From NCBI GenBank assembly GCA_047620505.1, contig JBLHKS010000241.1:1-10086 (forward strand): DNA of 10,086 bases, in the 5' to 3' direction. Each line of letters starts with the position of its first letter. Within the stretch, counting starts at the first letter, position 1. A program made the position numbers and the translations under genes. The notes under the pieces are model-generated. The model was given only the letters and a program-made list of their open reading frames with translations, had not been told where the DNA came from and ran no database searches. Source of the DNA: JBLHKS01 sp047620505. GTDB lineage: Bacteria; Verrucomicrobiota; Verrucomicrobiia; Verrucomicrobiales; DEV007. This document shows, in pieces, positions 1 to 5,929 of the stretch.

Positions 1-90
1 GAAGCGTATTATAACACTCAGCGCAAGCATTCAGCGATCGGCTACCTCTCACCGAGCCAGTTCGAAAACTCCATCCTGACACTAAACTAA
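1..90 (+). CDS. IS3-family transposase (OrfB/integrase), C-terminal fragment
   Basis: Frame 1 is open from the first base and ends at TAA 88-90. It encodes 29 residues containing YYNTQRKHSAIGYLSPSQFE, the typical C-terminus of the DDE (rve) integrase domain of IS3-family OrfB transposases; in this family the segment follows the catalytic glutamate. The enzyme catalyses strand transfer of the element, normally as an OrfAB fusion made by frameshifting. The catalytic DDE residues and OrfA lie upstream of the window, so it cannot be judged whether the element is intact. The stop codon overlaps the end of the opposing lipoprotein frame by 9 bp. Confidence 0.85.
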   Translation, partial: EAYYNTQRKHSAIGYLSPSQFENSILTLN

Positions 91-125
91 ACAACAAACT
101 GGTCCAAAAAAGCGTTGCACCTCAA
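1..125 (+). mobile_element. Right end of an IS3-family insertion sequence
   Basis: The window opens inside an IS3-type element. The transposase tail (1-90) is followed by about 35 bp of non-coding DNA ending in GTTGCACCTCA at 115-125. Read from the other strand this is TGAGGTGCAAC, which starts with TG as IS3-family terminal repeats do, so 125 is my estimate of the IS boundary. The left end lies outside the window, so the matching inverted repeat and the short target duplication cannot be checked. The lipoprotein frame on the opposite strand runs across this boundary into IS DNA, which supports an insertion event here. The exact end could differ by a few bases. Confidence 0.7.
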
Positions 126-312
126 TGGTCTTACCTTCGTCCGAGCCGATGAATCCGTTTGAACCTTTGAGGGTTGCGATTCCGCTGATATCGGAGCTCT
201 TATCATCCTCCAGACCATTTAGGGTGTACTTCAGCGGCTCGTCCTGAGTACAGGCCGAACTCGCTATTGATACGGCGATGATCGTTGAGAGGAATATTCT
301 CTGAGTGGTCAT
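82..312 (-). pseudogene. Small lipoprotein, 3' end replaced by IS3 insertion
   Basis: The 76-codon frame starts at ATG 312 and begins with a lipoprotein signal: MTTQR, a hydrophobic run (about residues 6-20), then SSAC with Cys21 as the likely lipidation site. The mature part is acidic (Asp/Glu/Lys/Ser rich), with no domain I recognise, so the function is unknown. The last 13 or so residues, starting at EVQRFFG and ending CCLV, are read from DNA that looks like the terminal repeat and tail of the adjacent IS3 element. I infer that the original protein was longer and was cut after about residue 62. A stable chimeric short lipoprotein is possible. No clear Shine-Dalgarno sequence is visible. 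An imperfect inverted repeat lies immediately upstream of the start. Confidence 0.6.
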
Positions 313-313
313 G

Positions 314-356
314 ATATTGGGCAGTTTTTCTAAACAGAATTAGCTATGCCCAAGAT
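314..356. repeat. Imperfect inverted repeat before the lipoprotein start
   Basis: ATATTGGGCA (314-323) and TGCCCAAGAT (347-356) pair in 9 of 10 positions across a 23-base spacer. On the minus strand the structure ends one base before the ATG of the lipoprotein gene, so in RNA it would be a leader hairpin and in DNA it could be a repressor site. No poly-U tract follows it, so it is not a typical terminator for the upstream hydrolase gene. This is the only structured element I see in the 80-bp gap between the two minus-strand genes. Function unproven. Confidence 0.3.
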
Positions 357-392
357 TAACCAAAATAGAAACCAAAGCGCAAGCCTAATCGG

Positions 393-1589
393 TCAATCGC
401 TTTCGCGAAGCCGCTTCGTCGCCGCACCAGTTAGTTTTAAGTAGTGATCGTTCGGCAGGCCCTCGTAACCGAGAAACTCGACGCCATCGCCGACCGGTAG
501 GTCGTTCGCGCATTTGAAAATCGCGGTCCCTTCGTCGACCTCGTCGAACATCGCGACGTAGATCATTTCGGCACCGATTTCGAAGGCGGCGTCGAACTGT
601 GATTGGAGAAACTCGCCTTTCAAACGCGGGATCTGGGCCAACTCGCCGCCATGCAGGTTCTTCCAGCTGAAACCTGGGAAAACAACGGGCAGAAAATCGA
701 TTTCTCGCTCGAGGCACCAGGCCAGATCCGGTGCCCAGACTTCCTCGGCATGCTTCGCCGCTTGCTTCGGATTTGCGTAGCGGCCGATCGTCCACGGGCT
801 GACGACATCAGCTGTCGCGATCAACTTTTGAAGCGCTGGATCGTCAACCGCATCGCGCTTCCCTTCGCGCCACCAACTCGGTACGCCGAGCATGACGGAG
901 CAGCCGTCCGCTTTCAGAAACTCCAGCAGCTGCTGGCATTCGCCGAGGCTGTATTTGCGATCGTCACTGAACCCGATCCCCCAGACTGCGACCAGCGGCT
1001 TACCTTCGTGATGCAGGTAGGCTGAGCCGTTTCCGTCAGGCCGAATCTTCCGCCAATCTTCCTGGACTCGAGCCACTTCGCCCGCCTTCAGGCCGCTCAA
1101 ATCGTACATCACCGCCCAAGCCCGCCCGTGCAAATTCGCGCCTTCGCGAGCATGCGCGAGAACGGCGTTTTTGTGTTCGGTCAGGCGGCCGCCTCCGATC
1201 CCGTTGGCAAACCGCTGGACGAACGCGCCATCAATTCCGTAGTTCTTCATCCACTCGAAATGCCGCAGCACGGTCTTGCGATTGTGCGAACTGAAAACGT
1301 AAGCCGGGCTGCCATCCGCGTGCCGAAATTCGGTCTCGAAACGTTCGTCTTCGCCCAATTCAGAGACGTCTGGCCAGAGATCGACCGTGACGTTTCCAGG
1401 GCCGAACGGCTTGCTCCGATTGCGCGCCCAATGAATCCAGCCTAACTCCGCGCCATCGCCCTCACACGTGAACCAACCTTGATAGCCGACCATGACTTTC
1501 CCCTTGAGCGTGGAGGTGTCGACAGGCGGTTCGGCACCCGCGGCCGCCAAAAAAAAGGACAAAATGATAAGGATGAATCGCAGCTGCAT
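393..1589 (-). CDS. Secreted GH71/GH99-like glycoside hydrolase
   Basis: 398 aa. I chose ATG 1589 because it begins a clean Sec signal peptide: MQLRF, hydrophobic residues to about 18, cleavage near AGA/EPP. An ATG at 1622 would add 11 residues before it. The mature protein opens with LKGKVMVGYQGWF, then YGIDGAFVQRF, a VSPWTIGRY segment and FPGFSWKNL, a pattern seen in GH71/GH99-like (beta/alpha)8 proteins annotated as xylosidase/arabinosidase or endomannosidase-like. Near the C-terminus, FDEVDEGTAIF aligns with the GH99 motif FNEWHEGTQI: both glutamates are kept (Glu350 and Glu353), while Asn and Trp are replaced by Asp and Val. Hydrolysis of an exported glycan is therefore plausible; the linkage cannot be told. 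It diverges from the PQQ dehydrogenase across 36 bp, which suggests coordinated control. No clear ribosome binding site is visible. Confidence 0.8.
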   Translation of the reverse strand: MQLRFILIILSFFLAAAGAEPPVDTSTLKGKVMVGYQGWFTCEGDGAELGWIHWARNRSKPFGPGNVTVDLWPDVSELGEDERFETEFRHADGSPAYVFSSHNRKTVLRHFEWMKNYGIDGAFVQRFANGIGGGRLTEHKNAVLAHAREGANLHGRAWAVMYDLSGLKAGEVARVQEDWRKIRPDGNGSAYLHHEGKPLVAVWGIGFSDDRKYSLGECQQLLEFLKADGCSVMLGVPSWWREGKRDAVDDPALQKLIATADVVSPWTIGRYANPKQAAKHAEEVWAPDLAWCLEREIDFLPVVFPGFSWKNLHGGELAQIPRLKGEFLQSQFDAAFEIGAEMIYVAMFDEVDEGTAIFKCANDLPVGDGVEFLGYEGLPNDHYLKLTGAATKRLRESD

Positions 1590-1625
1590 CTTGACGAAAC
1601 CCGCTCTAACACCTGAAATCATGGA

Positions 1626-4241
1626 ATGAAACTCTTCGCCCTGATTTTTCTCCTCGCCGCGTTCGCTTCCAACGTGGTTGCGCAGGAAGCCTACGACCCG
1701 AGCCGATTCGAGCGCGAAATCCTCGTCCCTGCGAGCCGTGATGCGCTGCAGTTCGAGATTCTGCCGAACGGCGACATCGTCTTTGCCGAGTTCTGGGGCG
1801 ACGTGAAATTCTGGAGCGCGGAGACAAAAGCGGTAACGACGCTGGGCCACATCGACACGTTTGCGAAGGGCGAAGTGGGTTTCTTAGGGATGGCCGTCGC
1901 GCCGGATTTTCTCGAAAGCGGTTTCATCTACGCGCTGTTCTGCCCGGAGGAAAAACAAGGCACGATGCGGGTCAGTCGCTTCACGGCAAAGGACGGCAAA
2001 ATGCCTGCGGAGTCTGAGCAGCTGCTGCTGGAATGGCCCTACGACACCGAGCACGTTTTCCACATGGGCGGGGCGATGTTCATGGACGGCAAGGGCGATC
2101 TCTACATCGGCAACGGCGACAATTGCCACTGGAATCCGGGGCTGCCGATCGATCTGCGTCCTGGCCGAAAAAGCTGGGACGCGCTGCGTTCGGCTGGGAA
2201 TTCGCGCGACCTGCGCGGGGCGATTCTGCGAATTCACCCGAAGGCCGAGGGCGGCTACGACATTCCGGAGGGCAATCTCTTCGCGGACGGCAAAGACGGT
2301 GCGCCAGAGATTTATGGGATGGGAATTCGCAACCCGTTTCGGATGACCGTGGACGACACGACCGGGATTCTCTATTTTGGCGATGTCGGTCCGAACGTGC
2401 TGCCGGAGTTGGGAATCGAGCCGGCTGGTTACGAGGAGATTAACGCGACTGCCGTGGCCGGAAATTTCGGTTGGCCGCTCTTCATCGGGCCAAACGAAAA
2501 GTATCGGATTTTCGATTTTGAGAAGAACGAAGTGATCGAGACATTCGATCCTGACAAGCCCAGAAACCCGTCGCCGAACAACACCGGCGCGAAGGACCTG
2601 CCGCCTGCGAATCCGGCGCTGATCTGGTACGCGACGACGCCCTCGAAGGAGTTTCCGACACTCGGCAGCGGCGGCCGATCGATCATGGCCGGACCGGTCT
2701 ATCACTACGACCAATTCGAAGGTTCCGAGATCCGCCTGCCCAGGGAGTTCGACGGCAAGCTCTTTATTTATGAGTGGATGCGGAATTGGATTCAGACGGT
2801 CGATCTGGAGTCCAAAGGGCCTGAGATCACGCCGTTTCTCGCGGACTGGAATCTGCGGCGGCCGATCGACATGAAACTCGGGCCAGACGGAGCGCTCTAC
2901 CTGATCGAGTACGGCGATCGTTGGTGGGAAAACTCGGACAGCCGGATCACGCGGATTGTCTATCGGCGTGGAAATCGCCCGCCAGCAGCTGCTATCACTG
3001 CGAGCGTCACCGCCGGCAAACATCCGCTAACAGTTGAGTTCGACGCCAGCGGCTCGAGCGATCCAGATGGCGATCCGCTGAAATTCAAGTGGAGGCAGGG
3101 TGAAGACGCCTCGCTGCGCGTCAATTCGGCGGATTTCGGTGAAATCCGGAAACTGAAAAACACTTATCACGAGCCGGGAACTTACGAGGTCAGACTGGTC
3201 GTTCGTGATTCGAACGGAGCCGAAGACATCGCCACTCAGACGATCCACGTTGGGAACTCTCGGCCCGAGGTTCGCTTCGAGTCACCGGCTCACGGCTCGT
3301 TTTTCGACTGGGGCGAATCGATCGGCTACAAGATCGACGTGAGCGACGCCGACAGCGAAGTCGCGCCTGCCTTGACGGCTGTGAATGGCGAATTCCGCAA
3401 TCGCCGCTTCCTGACCGACGAAGACGCCGAGCTAAGCAATCCGGGCCTGACGTTGATGCGAAGCAGTACTTGTTTCGCCTGTCATCTGTCAGACGCGCCC
3501 TCGGCTGGTCCGCCCTACGAAGCCGTCGCTGAAAAATACAAGGACCAGGCCGGAGTTCGCGATCTCCTCGCGCAAAAGGTGATCAGCGGTGGAACGGGTG
3601 CTTGGGGCGAACTGCCGATGCCGCCGCATCCGCAGCACAGCATCGACGAATCCCTTCGCATGATCGACTGGATTCTCGCGCTCGCCCAGAACGCCGCCAG
3701 CGCGCCGCGTCCGGGTGCGGAGGGCGCTTACGCGGCTCCTGACAAACCCACAATTCGCGTCGACGAAGGCGTGCTCGTCCTGACCGCCGGTTACACCGAT
3801 CAAGGGGCCGAAGGCGCGCCGGCGTTGCGTGGCGAAGCTCAAGTCGTGCTCCACTCAAGGCGGAAGAAGGCTGCTCTTTATGATGAGAATCATGGAATGC
3901 AGTACGTCGAGCAAGTCGAAGCCGAAAAAGGCATCATCGGTCATTTTGAGGACGGCGATTCGATCATTTTTCGCGAGCTGAATCTGGATGGAATTAAACG
4001 CGTGATCGTCCGCGCCGGAAGTTTGAGCGAGGCGACCGGCAAGCTCGAACTCCGTATCGGAAGTCCGGCTGGGAAGCTGCTTGCCGCCGTTGAGATCGAG
4101 CCTTCGGGCGATGGCGAGTTTCCTGAGATCCCGGTGGAGTTGTCAGCAGCTGCTGGCTTGATCGACCTCTGCGTCGTGGCGCGCTTCGAAGAAAAGGGCT
4201 CGGTGTTGGGCTTGAACTGGATCGAGTTTCCGAAAAAATAG
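1626..4241 (+). CDS. Secreted PQQ-dependent sugar dehydrogenase with PKD, cytochrome c and CBM6-like domains
   Basis: 871 aa. The Sec signal peptide covers residues 1-19 (MKLFALIFLL..., cleavage VVA/QEA). Residues about 25-445 form a glucose/sorbosone dehydrogenase beta-propeller, with FHMGGAMFMDGKGDLYIGNGD, the active-site-like GMGIRNPFRM and GNFGWP. Residues 450-542 are a PKD domain (FDASGSSDPDGDPL ... GTYEVRLVVRDSNG). A divergent Ig-like piece follows, then a small class I cytochrome c with the haem motif CFACH (616-620) and probable axial Met665 in LPMPPHP. Residues about 735-870 resemble a CBM6 carbohydrate-binding module. Known chemistry of the family is PQQ-linked sugar or aldose oxidation in the periplasm; the attached haem would accept the electrons, and the CBM would hold the enzyme on a polysaccharide. 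The start is set by the signal peptide; GGA directly abuts ATG and no normal Shine-Dalgarno is seen. The exact sugar is unknown. Confidence 0.9.
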   Translation: MKLFALIFLLAAFASNVVAQEAYDPSRFEREILVPASRDALQFEILPNGDIVFAEFWGDVKFWSAETKAVTTLGHIDTFAKGEVGFLGMAVAPDFLESGFIYALFCPEEKQGTMRVSRFTAKDGKMPAESEQLLLEWPYDTEHVFHMGGAMFMDGKGDLYIGNGDNCHWNPGLPIDLRPGRKSWDALRSAGNSRDLRGAILRIHPKAEGGYDIPEGNLFADGKDGAPEIYGMGIRNPFRMTVDDTTGILYFGDVGPNVLPELGIEPAGYEEINATAVAGNFGWPLFIGPNEKYRIFDFEKNEVIETFDPDKPRNPSPNNTGAKDLPPANPALIWYATTPSKEFPTLGSGGRSIMAGPVYHYDQFEGSEIRLPREFDGKLFIYEWMRNWIQTVDLESKGPEITPFLADWNLRRPIDMKLGPDGALYLIEYGDRWWENSDSRITRIVYRRGNRPPAAAITASVTAGKHPLTVEFDASGSSDPDGDPLKFKWRQGEDASLRVNSADFGEIRKLKNTYHEPGTYEVRLVVRDSNGAEDIATQTIHVGNSRPEVRFESPAHGSFFDWGESIGYKIDVSDADSEVAPALTAVNGEFRNRRFLTDEDAELSNPGLTLMRSSTCFACHLSDAPSAGPPYEAVAEKYKDQAGVRDLLAQKVISGGTGAWGELPMPPHPQHSIDESLRMIDWILALAQNAASAPRPGAEGAYAAPDKPTIRVDEGVLVLTAGYTDQGAEGAPALRGEAQVVLHSRRKKAALYDENHGMQYVEQVEAEKGIIGHFEDGDSIIFRELNLDGIKRVIVRAGSLSEATGKLELRIGSPAGKLLAAVEIEPSGDGEFPEIPVELSAAAGLIDLCVVARFEEKGSVLGLNWIEFPKK

Positions 4242-4268
4242 CCGGGAGCCGCGCCGGTCGAGCGGGAC

Positions 4269-4281
4269 GGGCTGGAAGCCC
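4269..4281. repeat. REP-like hairpin GGGCT-GGA-AGCCC
   Basis: In the 88-bp gap after the dehydrogenase there is a perfect 5-bp stem with a 3-base loop (4269-4281), followed by ATCCTACTTTG. From general memory, very similar GGCTGGAAGCC...CCTAC strings occur many times between genes in Verrucomicrobiota, which would make this a REP-type dispersed element; I cannot verify that here and only one copy is in the window. It could also weakly terminate the dehydrogenase transcript, although no U-rich tract of normal length follows. The rest of the gap (4242-4329) shows no convincing promoter. Confidence 0.4.
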
Positions 4282-4329
4282 ATCCTACTTTGAGCAAAGA
4301 GTTGCGTTGCGTCTGCAAACCGGGTCAGA

Positions 4330-5160
4330 ATGAGCGCGATGCCAATCGATCGCCGAACTCTTTTTCAAACTTCGCTGGCGGGAGTCGCCGCCGCAGTTGC
4401 TCCTGCACACGGAGTGGAGCGAGCGCACCGGGTGGTCGATACGAACGTGAGTTTGTTTCAGTGGCCGTTTCGGCGGTTGGCGCTGGATGAGCCGGATCGG
4501 CTGGCGGAGAAACTGCGATCGCTGGAGATCGATGAGGCCTGGGCGGGGAGTTTTGAGGCGCTGTTGCATCGCGATTTCGGCGAGGTGAACGCGCGGTTGG
4601 CGGAGGCTTGCGAGCGGCATGAGCGACTGATCCCGGTCGGTTGCGTGAATCCGGCTTTCCCGGATTGGGAAGAGGATTTGCGGCGTTGTCAGGAGGTTCA
4701 CAAGATGCCGGGAATCCGGCTGCATCCGAATTATCACGGTTACGGGCTGGACGATCCGCGTTGTGAGCAGCTGCTGGCGCTGGCGGCGGAGCGCGGGCTG
4801 CTGGTCCAGGTTGCGGCGACGATGGAGGACGGGCGAACGCAGCATCCGTTGGTTCATCTGGCGGACGTGGATTTGACGCCGCTGGCTAAGCTTAAATCCG
4901 GGCGCGTCCAGATTCTGAACTGGCGACCGCGTGGGCCGTTACTTGAGAAATTGGTGACGACGCCGGGGGTGTTTTTTGATACGGCGAGGGTCGAGGCAAC
5001 GGACGGAATCGCGAAGTTGATCCGGGCGATTCCGGAAGGCCGCGTGTGGTTCGGCTCGCACGCGCCATTCCAGATTTATGAGTCGGCGCTGATCAAAGTT
5101 TACGAGTCAGACCTGACGGAATCCGAACTCCAAGCCCTGTTTCAATCCAATGATGTCTGA
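4330..5160 (+). CDS. Amidohydrolase-superfamily protein with Tat-like leader (first of pair)
   Basis: 276 aa. The N-terminus has DRRTLFQTSLAG (residues 7-18) followed by an Ala-rich hydrophobic run to about 25, a twin-arginine export signal by appearance. The body resembles amidohydrolase_2 (COG2159, TIM-barrel metal-dependent hydrolases): VDTNVS (36-41) where the family has DxHxH, GIRLHPNYHGY (128-138) and FGSHAPF (241-247) where most members have GSD-P. The two N-terminal metal-binding histidines are thus absent and the late aspartate is His244. Some histidines remain (132, 136, 172, 176), so a changed metal site or loss of catalysis are both possible. ATG 4339 is an alternative start that keeps the RR motif. 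Its stop overlaps the next gene by 11 bp, so the two are probably translated together. Substrate unknown. Confidence 0.8.
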   Translation: MSAMPIDRRTLFQTSLAGVAAAVAPAHGVERAHRVVDTNVSLFQWPFRRLALDEPDRLAEKLRSLEIDEAWAGSFEALLHRDFGEVNARLAEACERHERLIPVGCVNPAFPDWEEDLRRCQEVHKMPGIRLHPNYHGYGLDDPRCEQLLALAAERGLLVQVAATMEDGRTQHPLVHLADVDLTPLAKLKSGRVQILNWRPRGPLLEKLVTTPGVFFDTARVEATDGIAKLIRAIPEGRVWFGSHAPFQIYESALIKVYESDLTESELQALFQSNDV

Positions 5161-5929
5161 GCAATTCGGTTTGCCGCCCCGCAAGCGGCTTGAGGGTTAC
5201 GAAATCTGGGATTCGTACTTCACGCCGACGGGGCGCGGCCAGCAGCTGCTGGCGAATATCGAGCGAACGATGCCGACGCTGGAGAAAGGCGCGTTCAAGC
5301 GGGTTTGCCTGTTTGCCGATCCGGCGGACCCGGAAATTCTCGCGCCGCTGGAGCGTTGGCCGGATTTGATGATCGCGATGATTCGGCTGAACGCGGCTGA
5401 TGTTCGTGGGTCGATCGATTTGCTGAATCGCTGGGTTCGAGATGGGCCGATGATCGGCGTTTATTTTCTCGGCGGCGCGCCGTGCAGCCACCCTGACTTT
5501 GACCCAATCGTGACGCGGATCGCGGAGTTGAAAGGCGTGATCATGCAGCACACCTGGAATAAAACGGGAGGGAAGGGGAGTCCGGTGGAATCGACTCCGG
5601 CGGAGCTGGCGACGTTAGCGGCTCGGTTTCCTGAGCAGGAGTTTATCTGCGCGCATGCGGGTGGCGAATGGGAGCAGGGGATTCGCGCGGTGCGGGCTCA
5701 GCCGAACGTGCTTGTGGAAACGTCAGGGTTCGATCCGACGGCGGGATTCATCGAAATGGCGGTTCGCGAGTTGGGTGCCGAGCGGATCATTTTCGGGAGT
5801 CACCTGCCGTCGCGTTCGTTAGGGACGGAACTCGGCAAGGTGACCGCCGCAGACGTGACGGAGGCGGATCGCCGATTGATCCTGGGAGAGAATTTCCGTC
5901 GCCTGGCCGCCGCTCAAGCGGTCCGCTGA
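5150..5929 (+). CDS. Amidohydrolase-superfamily protein (second of pair)
   Basis: 259 aa, starting at ATG 5150 or, equally likely, ATG 5153; both overlap the stop of the preceding gene, a sign of translational coupling. It has no signal peptide. The fold matches amidohydrolase_2: IWDSYFTP (19-26) replaces the DxHxH strand, QHTW (His134) and CAHAGGEW (His169) keep the beta-5 and beta-6 type histidines, and FGSHLPSRS (215-223) has His218 in place of the usual metal-binding Asp. The C-terminal ILGENFRRL is the common family ending. It is a diverged partner of the preceding protein: both lack HxH and both read GSH. I infer a heteromeric or two-step system, but the first protein carries an export-like leader and this one does not. 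The gene converges with the kinase gene, overlapping it by 16 bp. Confidence 0.8.
   Translation: MMSEQFGLPPRKRLEGYEIWDSYFTPTGRGQQLLANIERTMPTLEKGAFKRVCLFADPADPEILAPLERWPDLMIAMIRLNAADVRGSIDLLNRWVRDGPMIGVYFLGGAPCSHPDFDPIVTRIAELKGVIMQHTWNKTGGKGSPVESTPAELATLAARFPEQEFICAHAGGEWEQGIRAVRAQPNVLVETSGFDPTAGFIEMAVRELGAERIIFGSHLPSRSLGTELGKVTAADVTEADRRLILGENFRRLAAAQAVR

Noticed and set aside
925..936. Repeated CAGCAGCTGCTGG sites as recombination or attachment sites
   Set aside because: Copies lie in conserved coding positions without flanking similarity or interrupted genes.
1590..1850. N-terminal extension of the GH99-like frame to GTG 1850
   Set aside because: It would put 87 low-complexity, Arg/Glu-rich residues before an obvious signal peptide and would overlap the divergent dehydrogenase gene.
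1884..3023. 379-codon open frame on the minus strand inside the dehydrogenase gene
   Set aside because: Arg-rich translation with no domain, antisense to a well-supported coding sequence; typical of GC-rich shadow frames.
4242..4290. Classical intrinsic terminator after the dehydrogenase
   Set aside because: The stem is only 5 bp and no run of T follows it directly.
4285..4857. 190-codon minus-strand frame over the first amidohydrolase
   Set aside because: Antisense shadow; the plus strand carries the Tat-like leader and amidohydrolase motifs.
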